64,000 nt of DNA from VRUE01 sp963704515 (GCA_963704515.1 OY969913.1:1302001-1366000); one strand, 5' to 3'. Counted from the first letter of the stretch, positions 1 through 8,379 are shown. Numbers and translations: made by a program. Notes: generated by a model from the letters alone, not told the origin.

Positions 1-1
1 C

Positions 2-109
2 AAGCTCCCCCAAGCCATAGAGGCGATGCTCCAACGCCCCGAGCTCGCCTTCACGCCGGACCCACCGACGCGTCCCGACCTAGAGGCGCTAATTGGGATG
101 GCTTGGTAG
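2..109 (+). CDS. C-terminal end of an unidentified protein (cut by window start)
   Basis: The frame is open from the first base and stops with TAG at 107-109. It gives 35 residues ending in DLEALIGMAW. The reading is free of stops and compositionally protein-like, but too short to place in a family. The stop codon touches the left arm of the palindromic element that follows. Confidence 0.45.
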   Translation, partial: KLPQAIEAMLQRPELAFTPDPPTRPDLEALIGMAW

Positions 110-224
110 CGGGCGTCGGGGGACCCTCCCGGCGGCTTGTACTTTTTCGTAGTGAGCCCGCGAGGCGCCAGCCCAACTCCTCTCCACCGGAAAAGTTGAG
201 CCGGGAGGGTCCCCCGACGCCCGC
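109..224. repeat. Long palindromic intergenic element (element 1)
   Basis: Bases 109-133 and 200-224 form a perfect 25-bp inverted repeat around a 66-base interior. The interior can pair further (ACTTTTTC near 136-146 against GGAAAAGTT near 189-197). The left arm begins on the last base of a TAG stop codon. The interior is only weakly like that of the elements at 19917, 34063 and 34641. It may act as a terminator, be a REP/MITE-type element, or both. Confidence 0.85.
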
Positions 225-265
225 CCCCCGGTAACCCCAGTCCCTGACCCGTGTAGCCACCACGC

Positions 266-1930
266 ATGGACCCGTCCCGCCTCCAGGCATACCACGAGTA
301 CACGCGCCGCCACGGCGTCAACCCGGTGCTCTACCTGCTCGCCCGGGTCTTCCTCACCCCCTTCTTCCTCACCTACTTCCGCTACGCCCGCACCGGCCGC
401 GAACACGGCCGCGTCAAGGGCGGCCTGATCGTCGCCTCGAACCACCGCAGCTTCCTCGACCCGTTCGCGATCGGCGGCGCTCTGCCCTGGCGGCGGTCGC
501 TCAACTACGTCGCCAAGGTCGAGCTTTTCGAGCGGCGTTGGCAGGGGTGGATCCTCTCGCGGCTCGGCGCCTTCCCGATCCGGCGGGGCGAGTCCGACGA
601 GGACTCGGTGGAGACCGCGCGCCAGGTGGTGGAGCGGGGCGGCGCGGTCTGCATCTTCCCCGAGGGGACCCGCATCCGCAGCGGCTCGCTGGCGGAGCCG
701 AAGCGCGGCGTCGGCCGGCTCGCGCTGCAGACCGGCGCGCCGGTGATCCCGGCCGCCGTGCTCGGCACCGAACACGTGCGGCGCGGCTGGCGCATCCGTC
801 CGCGCAAGGTCAAGGTCCGGCTCGGCAAGGCGATGACCTTCCCGCGCGCCGCCGACCCGTCGCGAGGCCTCGCCTCCAACGTCACGGCGCGCATCTGGCC
901 AAACGTAGAGCTGCAGTGGGAGGACCTCGGCGGGCTGCCGCCGATGCGCCGCGCGGCGGTGATCGGCGCCGGCAGCTGGGGCACCGCGGTCGCGGTCCTG
1001 CTCGCTCGCGGCGGGCTCGATGTCCAACTCGCCACGCGCAGCGCGGCGCAGGCGGCGGAGATCGAGGAGGCGCGCGAGAACCGGCGCTACCTCGAGGGCG
1101 TGCGGCTGCCCGACTCGGTCACCGTGAGCCAGGCCTCCGAAGTCGAGCTCGCCGGCCTCGACCTGGTCTGCCTGGCGATTCCCTCCGGCTCGCTGCCGCA
1201 GGCGGTCGGCGCGATCGCCGACCGGGTTGGCGCTCGTTCGGCGGTGCTGCTCCTCACCAAGGGCTTGATCGCGCCGCTCGGTCAGCTGCCCGCCGAGTAC
1301 GTCGGCGAGCGGGTGCGCGCCCGCGCGATCGCCTGCCTCGGCGGTCCCGCTCACGCGCGCGAGGCGGTCTCCGGCTCGGCCGCGCTGGTGCTCGGCTCCG
1401 CCGACCGCGACCTGCGCGACCAGCTCGGTCGCGTCTTCGACCGCTCCGGCCTGGTCTGCGAGCGCTCGCCCGACGTCACCGGGGTCGAGATGGCCGGCGC
1501 CGCCAAGAACGCCGCCGCGCTCGCCGCGGCCGCGGCCGAGCCGCACGGCCAGAACGCCGCCGGGATCGCCGCCGCCCAGGTCTGGAGCGAGTGCATCGAG
1601 CACGCGATCGGGCTCGGCGCCGACCTCGCCACCTTCTCCGGCCTTGCCGGGGTCGGCGACCTGACCGCGACCGTGATGGCGCCGACCGGGCGCAACCGGC
1701 GCGCCGGCGAGCTGCTGGGACGGGGCACGCCCGCGGCCGAGATCCCCGCCCAGATCGGCCAGGCGTCTGAGGGGCTCGACGCCGTGCCGCTGCTCGCCGA
1801 GGCAACCTCTGCCGCGGGCGGTCGCAGCGAGGCGCTGAGCGGGCTGGCGGCGCTGATCCGCGGCGAGATCGACGCCGACGCCTGGGTCGCCGGCCTGCGC
1901 AGGGTCGAGCGCGCCAGGGAGGCCGCCTGA
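266..1930 (+). CDS. plsC-gpsA: Fused 1-acylglycerol-3-phosphate acyltransferase / glycerol-3-phosphate dehydrogenase
   Basis: A 554-residue protein with two phospholipid-synthesis enzymes in one chain. Residues 1-215 are a PlsC-type acyltransferase with the H-x4-D motif (H60, D65 in NHRSFLDP) and the EGTR block at 133-136. Residues 227-554 are an NAD(P)-dependent glycerol-3-phosphate dehydrogenase with the nucleotide-binding GAGSWGT at 234-240 and the A-K-N region carrying the catalytic lysine. GpsA makes sn-glycerol-3-phosphate and PlsC acylates lyso-phosphatidate, so the fusion joins two steps of one pathway. The frame is continuous with no stop at the junction. An internal ATG at 944 sits exactly at the start of the GpsA module and could give a separate GpsA product. 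Confidence 0.9.
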   Translation: MDPSRLQAYHEYTRRHGVNPVLYLLARVFLTPFFLTYFRYARTGREHGRVKGGLIVASNHRSFLDPFAIGGALPWRRSLNYVAKVELFERRWQGWILSRLGAFPIRRGESDEDSVETARQVVERGGAVCIFPEGTRIRSGSLAEPKRGVGRLALQTGAPVIPAAVLGTEHVRRGWRIRPRKVKVRLGKAMTFPRAADPSRGLASNVTARIWPNVELQWEDLGGLPPMRRAAVIGAGSWGTAVAVLLARGGLDVQLATRSAAQAAEIEEARENRRYLEGVRLPDSVTVSQASEVELAGLDLVCLAIPSGSLPQAVGAIADRVGARSAVLLLTKGLIAPLGQLPAEYVGERVRARAIACLGGPAHAREAVSGSAALVLGSADRDLRDQLGRVFDRSGLVCERSPDVTGVEMAGAAKNAAALAAAAAEPHGQNAAGIAAAQVWSECIEHAIGLGADLATFSGLAGVGDLTATVMAPTGRNRRAGELLGRGTPAAEIPAQIGQASEGLDAVPLLAEATSAAGGRSEALSGLAALIRGEIDADAWVAGLRRVERAREAA

Positions 1931-1936
1931 TGCGAT

Positions 1937-1942
1937 TAGGCT
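1937..1942 (+). promoter_or_regulatory. Candidate -10 element (TAGGCT) for a leaderless transcript
   Basis: TAGGCT lies exactly 6 nt before the GTG at 1949, and no Shine-Dalgarno sequence is present. The same TANNNT-N6-start arrangement recurs at nine genes of this window. Confidence 0.5.
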
Positions 1943-1948
1943 TCAGCC

Positions 1949-2509
1949 GTGTCCGAGCAGGAGAACGTCGAGCCGGCGAGCCTCGATCCCGAGGCCAAGG
2001 CGGAGCTCGACCGGGCCTTCGAAGACCTCTACCGGACCCATCTGCGCGACGTCTACTCCTACGCCTACTACCGGGTCGGCAACCAGCACGACGCCGAGGA
2101 CCTCACCGAGCAGGCCTTCCTTCAGGCCTATCGGCACTTCGACCGCGCCCGGCGCGAGTCCGACGGGCGGCCGCTGCGCCCCTGGCTGATCCGCATCGCC
2201 CACAACCTCGCCTCCAACTACTACCGCGACCGCTCGCGCCGACCGCAGACGTCGCTGGAGACGGCCGACCCGATCGTCGCCCGACACGGCACCGAGGCGA
2301 TCGCCGAGGGCCGCGAGGAGCTGCGCCAGGTGATGGCGCACCTCGACCGGCTCTCCGACGACCGTCGCGAGGCGCTGATCATGCGCTTCGCGCTCGGCAT
2401 GGACAACCGCGAGATCGCCAGGGCGCTGGGGCGCAGCGACGGCGCGACCAAGGTGCTGATCCACCGCGCTATCAAGCAACTGCAGGAGGAGATGAGCGCC
2501 GATGAGTGA
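1949..2509 (+). CDS. RNA polymerase sigma factor, sigma-70 ECF subfamily
   Basis: A 186-residue ECF sigma factor. Region 2 is seen around residues 25-85 (DAEDLTEQAFLQAYRHF, then RPWLIRIAHNLASNYYRDR, a typical -10 recognition helix). Region 4 is near 130-180, a helix-turn-helix around MDNREIARALGRS. The GTG start is supported by the TAGGCT hexamer 6 nt upstream. The gene overlaps the next one by 8 nt, so the two are probably translationally coupled. The downstream single-pass membrane protein could be its partner or anti-sigma factor, but it has no recognisable anti-sigma domain. Confidence 0.85.
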   Translation: MSEQENVEPASLDPEAKAELDRAFEDLYRTHLRDVYSYAYYRVGNQHDAEDLTEQAFLQAYRHFDRARRESDGRPLRPWLIRIAHNLASNYYRDRSRRPQTSLETADPIVARHGTEAIAEGREELRQVMAHLDRLSDDRREALIMRFALGMDNREIARALGRSDGATKVLIHRAIKQLQEEMSADE

Positions 2510-2849
2510 GGCGAGCCAGCGGCTGACCGGCAGCACCTGGGACGTCGAGCACCTGCTCTCCGACGCGCTGCGTCCGATCGAGCCGCCCGAGCGGCTCTCG
2601 GGCCGGGTGGAGGACACGCTCACCGCGGTCACCCAGGCGGCCGCCGAGGAGCTCTCAGACTGGGCCGAGGAACTCTCCGAGAGCGAGCTGCGGGCGCTGC
2701 GCGACCCGCGCAACTGGGTGCGACCGGTCGTCGCCCTGGGCGCCGGCAGCGCCGCCGCCGGGGCGCTGGTCGTGCTCGAGCTGCGCCGCCGCGGGCGCCA
2801 GCAGGCCAAAGGGAGCCTGCGTTCGCTCGCCGGCCGGATCAGGCCGTAG
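2502..2849 (+). CDS. Small single-pass membrane protein downstream of the sigma factor
   Basis: 115 residues. The N-terminal two thirds are acidic and helical in character (TQAAAEELSDWAEELSESE). One transmembrane segment lies near residues 75-95, followed by a basic tail (RRRGRQQAK). The ATG at 2502 overlaps the sigma-factor stop by 8 nt, so it is co-translated. Position and topology (cytosolic N-terminus, one membrane helix) fit an atypical anti-sigma factor, but no known zinc-finger or ASD motif is visible. Function is inferred from context only. Confidence 0.6.
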   Translation: MSEASQRLTGSTWDVEHLLSDALRPIEPPERLSGRVEDTLTAVTQAAAEELSDWAEELSESELRALRDPRNWVRPVVALGAGSAAAGALVVLELRRRGRQQAKGSLRSLAGRIRP

Positions 2850-3249
2850 CCGCGGCCGGCTTGCGCGGCGCCGGCGTGGCCAGCGCCGCGGCGACCCCGA
2901 GCGCGCCGAGCGCCAGTTGCAGTAGGTCGGTCCCCGCGTTGACCGGGACCAGGCCGACGATCGCGGCGCCGCTGCCCAGGGCGAAGCCCCAAAGGCCGAG
3001 CGCCATGTAGGCGGCGCCGAGGCAGAGCGAGTAGGCGCGGGAGGCGTAGCCGGCGAGGTAGAGGCCGAGCACCCCGGTGAGCACGTGCAGGAGGTTGCTC
3101 CAGCCGTTGACCGCGAACACCCCGAGCTCCTGCTGGACGTCCCCGGGCGAGCCGAAGGAGGCGCTGTAGAAGAAGCCGACGATGCCGAAGGCGACCAGCG
3201 CCGCGCCGACCAACGAGGCGTAGAGGCGGGCGGGGCTGGGGGCGTCCAT
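2839..3249 (-). CDS. DUF4383 family four-helix membrane protein
   Basis: 136 residues with four hydrophobic segments. The N-[LH]-x-H-x-x-x-G-x-x-G-L pattern (NLLHVLTGVLGLYLAG) is typical of DUF4383 proteins. These are abundant in actinobacteria and have no settled function. The 3' end overlaps the convergent gene by 11 bases. TACAAT (3258-3263 on the complement) sits 8 nt before the ATG and suggests a leaderless start. Confidence 0.75.
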   Translation of the reverse strand: MDAPSPARLYASLVGAALVAFGIVGFFYSASFGSPGDVQQELGVFAVNGWSNLLHVLTGVLGLYLAGYASRAYSLCLGAAYMALGLWGFALGSGAAIVGLVPVNAGTDLLQLALGALGVAAALATPAPRKPAAATA

Positions 3250-3257
3250 CGCCGGCG

Positions 3258-3267
3258 ATTGTAGGCT
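3258..3267. promoter_or_regulatory. Overlapping divergent -10 elements
   Basis: On the minus strand TACAAT (3263-3258) precedes the DUF4383 ATG by 8 nt. On the plus strand TAGGCT (3262-3267) precedes the rhomboid GTG by 10 nt. The two hexamers share two bases, so the two promoters could not both be occupied at once. Confidence 0.4.
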
Positions 3268-3277
3268 GCTGATCCCC

Positions 3278-4099
3278 GTGGCCCAGACCTGCTACCGCCA
3301 TCCCAACCGCGAGACCGGCGTCTCCTGCTCCTCCTGCGGGCGGCCGATCTGCCCCGACTGCATGACCCCGACCCCGGTTGGCATGCGCTGCCCCGAGTGC
3401 GCCAGCCAGCGCACGAAGGTGGTCCGCGGCGTCGGCCAGGCGGGGCTCTCCTCCAGTGCCCCGGCCACCTTCATCCTGATCGCGCTCAACGCCGCCGCCT
3501 TCCTCGCCGAGGTGGCCGGCGCCAGCGGCGGCTTCTCCGTCGGCAGCTCCTCCGTGGTGCGGGAATTCGGGCTCTTCGGACCCTCGGTAGCCGAAGGCGA
3601 GTGGTATCGGCTGCTGGGCGGCGCCTTCCTGCACGCCAGCCTGATCCACATCGGTTTCAACATGTTCGCCCTTTACTTCCTCGGCCGCCTGCTGGAGCCC
3701 GGGATCGGCACCCTGCGCTTCGTCTTCCTCTACTTCGCCTCGCTCTTCGGCGGTGCCTTCGGCGCCCTGCTGCTCAGCCCCGACGCGCTCACGGTCGGCG
3801 CCTCGGGCGCGATCTTCGGCATCTTCGGCGCCACCTTCGTGATCGCCCGGGGCCGCGGCGTCGACGCCGTCGCCGGCACGATCGGGGTGATCCTGTTGCT
3901 CAACCTGGCGATCAGCTTCGGCAGCCCCGAAATCAGCCTCGGTGGCCACCTCGGCGGCCTCGTCGCCGGAGTGATCTGCGCGCTGGCGATCATCGCCGGC
4001 GACCGCGGGATGCTCGGTCCCAACCGGCTGCCCGCCGAGCTGATCGCGATGACCGCGGTCGGCGTGCTCTCGGTCGCCGCCGCGCTGGCGGTCGCCTGA
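3278..4099 (+). CDS. Rhomboid-family intramembrane serine protease with N-terminal zinc-binding domain
   Basis: A 273-residue protein. Residues 1-45 hold Cys 5, 17, 20, 25, 28, 38 and 41 plus His 8, a B-box/zinc-ribbon-like cytosolic domain. Six to seven membrane helices follow. The catalytic serine is S176 in GASGAIFG and the catalytic histidine is H224 in GGHLGG. The HxGFNM segment at 124-129 is also a rhomboid signature. Rhomboids cleave substrates within the membrane; the substrate cannot be told here. The zinc domain plus rhomboid arrangement is common in actinobacteria. Confidence 0.9.
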   Translation: MAQTCYRHPNRETGVSCSSCGRPICPDCMTPTPVGMRCPECASQRTKVVRGVGQAGLSSSAPATFILIALNAAAFLAEVAGASGGFSVGSSSVVREFGLFGPSVAEGEWYRLLGGAFLHASLIHIGFNMFALYFLGRLLEPGIGTLRFVFLYFASLFGGAFGALLLSPDALTVGASGAIFGIFGATFVIARGRGVDAVAGTIGVILLLNLAISFGSPEISLGGHLGGLVAGVICALAIIAGDRGMLGPNRLPAELIAMTAVGVLSVAAALAVA

Positions 4100-4103
4100 G
4101 CGC

Positions 4104-5012
4104 TCAGCGCTGGGTTGCCGGGGCGCGCAGTTCGGCGAAGCCGAGGTTGCCGGGCGCGTCGACCAGGTCCGGGTGGAGGATGTGGCCGAGCAGCTCGACC
4201 CCGTCGATCAGGCGCGGGCCGGGGCGGGAGAAGGTCGAGGCGGCGTCGACAGCGAAAACCTGTCTGGCGCCGAGGTCTTCGATCTCGAACCAGTGTTCCA
4301 GCGCCTGGGTGCGGGAGCCGTCGACGTACCAGCCGCAGGGCATCGCGACCACGACGTCGGGGTTGAGGCCGGAGAGCTCGCCCCAGGAGACCTCGGGGGA
4401 CTTCAGCCCCGGCGGTCCGGCGACGTCCTCGCCGCCGGCGATCGAGATCATCTCCGGCACCCAGTGGCCGCCGACGTAGGGCGGGTCGAGCCACTCGAGC
4501 GCGATCACGCGCGGGGCGCTGGCCCCGGCGACGGCGGCGCGCACCGTCGCTAACCGTCCTTCGAGCTCGCCGCGCAGCTCGTGGCCGCGCTCGGCGACGC
4601 CGGCCGCCTCGCCCAGCCGGATCACGTCCTCGAGCATCTCGGCCAGGGTGCTCGGGTCCTGCTGCAGGACCCGCGGCTTGCTCGGCAGTCGCGCCGCGAC
4701 CTCGAGCACGTCCTCGTAGGAGACCGCGCAGACCGCGCAGACCGCCTGGGTGACGATCAAGTCGGGACGCAGGCCGGCCAGCCGCTCCTCGTCGAGCTCG
4801 TACAGCGCCTGCCCCTCGGCGACTCGCAACTTGACCGCACGGTCGATCTCCGCCGCGTCGAGTCCCGGCGGCAGCACCGAGCGCGTCAGGTCCGGCAGGT
4901 CGCGCGCCTGCGGCGGGTGGTCGCACTCGTGGGTGACCGCGACCACGCTCTCGTCGAGGCCGAGCGCGTAGAGCATCTCGGTGGCGGATGGGACCAGGCT
5001 CGCGATGCGCAT
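4104..5012 (-). CDS. BtuF-like cobalamin/helical-backbone metal-receptor protein
   Basis: About 302 residues, matching periplasmic-binding-protein family II (BtuF/FhuD fold) through the opening IASLVPSATEMLYALG, the mid-chain LRPDLIVTQ and GGHWVPEMISIAGG. There is no signal peptide or lipobox and no ABC permease or ATPase beside it, so transport is unproven. The motif CAVCAVS after VTQ is a feature I associate with this soluble sub-group. ATG at 5012 is preferred; GTG at 5015 directly before it is the alternative. Confidence 0.75.
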   Translation of the reverse strand: MRIASLVPSATEMLYALGLDESVVAVTHECDHPPQARDLPDLTRSVLPPGLDAAEIDRAVKLRVAEGQALYELDEERLAGLRPDLIVTQAVCAVCAVSYEDVLEVAARLPSKPRVLQQDPSTLAEMLEDVIRLGEAAGVAERGHELRGELEGRLATVRAAVAGASAPRVIALEWLDPPYVGGHWVPEMISIAGGEDVAGPPGLKSPEVSWGELSGLNPDVVVAMPCGWYVDGSRTQALEHWFEIEDLGARQVFAVDAASTFSRPGPRLIDGVELLGHILHPDLVDAPGNLGFAELRAPATQR

Positions 5013-5131
5013 CACCGCTCAATATGCCATTGATCGGTCGCGCGGTCCCTTGAGCCGCGGGACGGAAGGCTATATTGCCTAGGCCGAATGGCCGACGACG
5101 ACCTTCCCCGAAGTATCGGGCCATATAGACG

Positions 5132-6430
5132 ATGAGCGCCCTGCTGCTTGTCCTCCTCCTCGTGCTGGTGGCCGTCAACGGCTTCTTCGTTGCGGCCGAG
5201 TTCGCCCTCGTGCGCAGCCGCCGCGGCAAGGTCGAGCAGCTCGCCTCCGAAGGCGAGAGCGGCGCCGAGGAGGTGATCGAGCAGCTCGACAAGATCGACG
5301 AGTCGCTCTCCGCCTGCCAGATCGGCATCACGATGGCCTCGATCGGGATCGGCTTCCTCGGCGAGCCCTCGCTGGCGAGGCTGCTCGAACCGGTCTTCGG
5401 CGGCCTCTCCCACGACCTGGCGGTTGCGCTCTCGCTGGCGATCGCCTTCGCCCTCGTCACCGCGATCCACATCAGCATCGGCGAGCAGGTGCCGAAGATG
5501 CTGGCGATCAGCCACGCCGAGCGCACGGCGCGCCGCGTCTCACGGCCGCTCAACTGGTTCCGGACGGCGACCGCGCCGGTGATCCTCGCGCTCAGTGCGA
5601 TCTCCAACGCGATCGTCCGTCTCTTCGGCGTCGATCCGACCGACATCGAGGAGCACCACACCGCCGAGGACCTCAAGCAGATCATCGACAGCTCGCGAAT
5701 CGGCGGCACGCTCGACCCGGGCGAGGCCGGGATGCTGGGCGGCGTCTTCCACCTGCACGAGCAGGAGGCGCGCGAGGTGATGACGCCGATCCCGGCGGTG
5801 GTCACGGTCGACGCCTCGGAGACGGTCGAGACCGCGCTGCGCCGTTGCGTCACCTCGGGCCACACGCGGCTGGTCGTGATCGAGGACGACAACCCCGACC
5901 GGGTCAAGGGCATCGTCCACAACAACAGCCTCGCCCGCCTCTACATGAGCGAGGGGCCCCAGGCGGAGATCGCGCCGTCGGTGCGCGACGCGGTGATCGT
6001 TCCCGAGACGCGGCCGCTCGACGACCTGCTGCACGACCTGCAGGTGCAGCGCACCTCGCTGGCGGTGATCGTCGACGAGTACGGGCGCACGGTTGGGATC
6101 GTCACCGTCGAGGACATCCTCGAGGAGGTGGTGGGGGAGATCGAGGACGAGACCGACCCGCGCGCCGCCGCCCTACGCCAGCTGGCCAGCGGCGAGTGGT
6201 TCGTGCGCGGTCACGTCTCGCTCGGCGACCTCTCTGACGCGGGGATCGAGCTGCCGGTCGACAGCGACGCCTACAACTCGGTCGGCGGCTACGTCTTCGG
6301 CGAGCTCGGCCGGCTGCCGAAGCGCGGCGACGCGATCGTCGCCAACGGCTACACGATCCGGGTCGAGTCGGTGCGCGAGAACCGGATCGAGGCGGTCCGG
6401 ATCAGCGGTTCCGTCCGCCACGACGCCTAG
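5132..6430 (+). CDS. Hemolysin-family / CNNM-CorC-type membrane protein (DUF21-CBS-CorC_HlyC)
   Basis: 432 residues. The N-terminal DUF21 domain spans about residues 1-190 with the typical start (VNGFFVAAEFALVRSRR) and several membrane helices. A CBS pair follows at about 205-330 (TPIPAVVTVDAS ... IVDEYGRTVGIVTVEDILEEVVGEI). The CorC_HlyC domain is at the C-terminus. Relatives act in magnesium or cobalt efflux; the older name hemolysin reflects homology only. TATATT at 5071-5076 is a possible -10 element upstream. Confidence 0.88.
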   Translation: MSALLLVLLLVLVAVNGFFVAAEFALVRSRRGKVEQLASEGESGAEEVIEQLDKIDESLSACQIGITMASIGIGFLGEPSLARLLEPVFGGLSHDLAVALSLAIAFALVTAIHISIGEQVPKMLAISHAERTARRVSRPLNWFRTATAPVILALSAISNAIVRLFGVDPTDIEEHHTAEDLKQIIDSSRIGGTLDPGEAGMLGGVFHLHEQEAREVMTPIPAVVTVDASETVETALRRCVTSGHTRLVVIEDDNPDRVKGIVHNNSLARLYMSEGPQAEIAPSVRDAVIVPETRPLDDLLHDLQVQRTSLAVIVDEYGRTVGIVTVEDILEEVVGEIEDETDPRAAALRQLASGEWFVRGHVSLGDLSDAGIELPVDSDAYNSVGGYVFGELGRLPKRGDAIVANGYTIRVESVRENRIEAVRISGSVRHDA

Positions 6431-6475
6431 CTTCTCCGGGCAACCCGCAGTTCCACCGAACCCTGGAGGTGTCGC

Positions 6476-6703
6476 ATGTGGGTTGTGCGATTGAGCGACA
6501 AGCAGCTGGAGGTCATGCGAGCCTTGCTGCGCGCCGAGGAGCACCTCGGCCCGGCGTTGCTGGGTGCGGTCGAAGCCCTCGACCTGGCCCGCTGGGACGA
6601 GCTGCCCGAAGCCGAGCTCCCCTGGGAGGAGATCGAGGCCACAGCACGTCGGCAGGGCATCTCCCCTGCCGACGTGATCTGGGACCTTTCGGGTCGGCGC
6701 TAG
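6476..6703 (+). CDS. Small hypothetical protein
   Basis: 75 residues, acidic and probably helical, with no recognised domain. A GGAGGTG Shine-Dalgarno sequence at about 6464-6470 precedes the ATG at good spacing, which is the main support for it being real. It ends convergently on the next gene with a 4-base overlap. Confidence 0.6.
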   Translation: MWVVRLSDKQLEVMRALLRAEEHLGPALLGAVEALDLARWDELPEAELPWEEIEATARRQGISPADVIWDLSGRR

Positions 6704-7326
6704 AAAACGGACAGCGCTTGTTCCCGGTGCCACTGGAACGCTTCGGTCGGGAACGCGCCTTCCAGCCACTCCGATAAACCGAGCGCTTCGAGTCCCGTTT
6801 CGGTGTTTTCGGAGCTTGCTTCGTCGAACACGGCCGCTTCGGTTTCGTTGTCGAACACGCCTCCCGCCGAGCCGGTCACTTCAATCAGCATTTCGCTCAG
6901 CACGCAGAGTTCACCCCCATAGACGATGTCGATCGCGATTCCTTCGATGATCAGATAGTTGTTTCCACCTTTGGTTTTCAGGTGGGCCGGCCATGGCATT
7001 TCTTTGCCTTCGATCAGTTCGAGCGTGCATTCTCCGCCGATCGTCGTCGTGCAGTTGAAGAGGGGCAGTTCTGTGATTTCCCCTTCCCCCGTGCCGGCGC
7101 TGTTTGAGATGTTCATCCTGTAGAGGAAATGTTCACATGTGGCCGCCGGGAAGGTGCCCGTGAGGCTGCTTTCGAGACCGAAGCCGACAGTAACTTCGGT
7201 TTCTTCCAGCGGGGTGCCTTCGAAATGCCACGCAGGTTTCGCGGCTGCGGTGCCGGCGAATATCGCGCCGATGACCAGTGCCGCGAGAAGGCTCGGGGCC
7301 AGCAGGCGTGTGGCTCTTGCTTTCAT
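6700..7326 (-). CDS. Secreted protein of unknown function
   Basis: About 208 residues from the ATG at 7326. That start was chosen because GAGGGG lies 8 nt before it; an ATG at 7332 is too close to that site. A clear signal peptide (RLLAPSLLAALVIGAIFAGTAAA, about residues 6-28) ends in an A-x-A site. The mature part has cysteines at CEHF, FNCTT, GECTL and ELCVL, which may form disulfides outside the cell. Base composition is noticeably less GC-rich than the neighbours. It lies 31 nt downstream of the next secreted protein on the same strand, so the two are likely co-transcribed. Confidence 0.7.
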   Translation of the reverse strand: MKARATRLLAPSLLAALVIGAIFAGTAAAKPAWHFEGTPLEETEVTVGFGLESSLTGTFPAATCEHFLYRMNISNSAGTGEGEITELPLFNCTTTIGGECTLELIEGKEMPWPAHLKTKGGNNYLIIEGIAIDIVYGGELCVLSEMLIEVTGSAGGVFDNETEAAVFDEASSENTETGLEALGLSEWLEGAFPTEAFQWHREQALSVF

Positions 7327-7357
7327 CGTCATGTCCCCTCTTTGCGTTCCTGTGGCC

Positions 7358-8233
7358 CTAGTCATTGTGTGCCTCCACGTTCGCGGCGGTTGCGAATGAG
7401 ATGGTGCTTTCCAGCGCCGCGCTGTTGTGGCCGGCGCTCGTTTTGCCGAGCTGTTCTTCGATGATCGGGTCGACCAGGAAGTCGAGGCCCCCTCCGCAGC
7501 CGGTCACCGCTGACCCGGTCCAGGCGTTGTCGATCGGTTCGCTGCCGTTCAGCTGGAGGATCTGGCTTTTTTCAAGAAATTCGCTGGTACCGGGCACACC
7601 ACCGATCGGTTTGTTCGGTGCTGGAGGGTCGGTCCAGCCGGTGGTGAGCTGCCATGTGACCGGCGCGCTGTTCGAGCCGATGTAGCACGCTTTGCCGAGG
7701 AACGGATTTTCGAGATGGATCTTGAGCGGGAGTTTCAGCGCAACGCCTTCGGCGGCGAGCAGGTTCAGCTCACCGACCTCGATTTCGGACGCCGGCTTGG
7801 CCAATTCAAGGGTTGCGCCGACGCTGGTCAGCATGTTTTCGACGAAAAAGGTCATCAGAGATTTGACCAGCCACGGCGGTTTGCCTTCGGGGACGAGTGC
7901 GAGCAGGCCACCCGGCACCGTCTGGGGCGCTTTGCTGAGTGTGACCCCGTTGCTCGCCGCGGCCATTGACGCGATCCCTTTTACGGGTTCGTACATGCCA
8001 CCTTGAAGCACGACCGGTTTGTCGATCGGAATTGTCTTGCTGCCGATGGTCACCGCGCCCCCTTCACTGACCATGTAGAGGCACTTTTCTACTTCCGCAT
8101 TGGTCCAGGGGCACTGCTGGAACCGCGTGAACTCGCCTAATAGTTTCGCCGAAGCGCTCGTTGCCGAAGCCAGCACGGCAATCGCGACGGCGAGCAGCAC
8201 TGCGCGGCTCAGCCGCGTTCTGCTCTTCCACAT
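7358..8233 (-). CDS. Secreted protein of unknown function
   Basis: About 291 residues from the ATG at 8233, which has AGGAG 8 nt upstream. The signal peptide is RLSRAVLLAVAIAVLASATS up to A-S-A. The mature chain is rich in Gly, Pro, Thr and Leu, holds paired cysteines (QQCPWTN, EKCLYM, GKACYI, TGCGGG) and shows no catalytic motif. Like its downstream partner it is lower in GC than the surroundings. Both resemble the lineage-specific exported proteins common in Solirubrobacterales, but I cannot name a family. Confidence 0.7.
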   Translation of the reverse strand: MWKSRTRLSRAVLLAVAIAVLASATSASAKLLGEFTRFQQCPWTNAEVEKCLYMVSEGGAVTIGSKTIPIDKPVVLQGGMYEPVKGIASMAAASNGVTLSKAPQTVPGGLLALVPEGKPPWLVKSLMTFFVENMLTSVGATLELAKPASEIEVGELNLLAAEGVALKLPLKIHLENPFLGKACYIGSNSAPVTWQLTTGWTDPPAPNKPIGGVPGTSEFLEKSQILQLNGSEPIDNAWTGSAVTGCGGGLDFLVDPIIEEQLGKTSAGHNSAALESTISFATAANVEAHND

Positions 8234-8270
8234 GAGTTGTCTCCTCTTGCTCGATGGACGAGGATCGGAT

Positions 8271-8291
8271 CCCGCAAGCTTTGCTTGCGGG
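8271..8291. terminator. GC-rich hairpin between two minus-strand genes
   Basis: CCCGCAAG at 8271-8278 pairs with CTTGCGGG at 8284-8291 around a 5-base loop. It lies downstream of the 3-hydroxyacyl-CoA dehydrogenase gene and upstream of the secreted-protein pair. No T-run follows, so it is at best a weak intrinsic terminator. Confidence 0.4.
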
Positions 8292-8379
8292 GTGAGCAAA
8301 AGAGGTTAGGCCCCGCGCAGGCGGCATCGGGGGTGCGCCATCCCGCACCTCCAGCTACACAGGTGGAACCCCGGGTCTG

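Noticed and set aside
1943..3949. 668-codon frame on the minus strand across the sigma factor, DUF4383 and rhomboid genes
   Set aside because: Crosses three well-supported genes and has no domain; a GC-driven open frame.
3730..5925. 731-codon minus-strand frame across rhomboid, BtuF-like and CNNM genes
   Set aside because: Overlaps three recognised genes; translation is compositionally biased with Arg-rich stretches.
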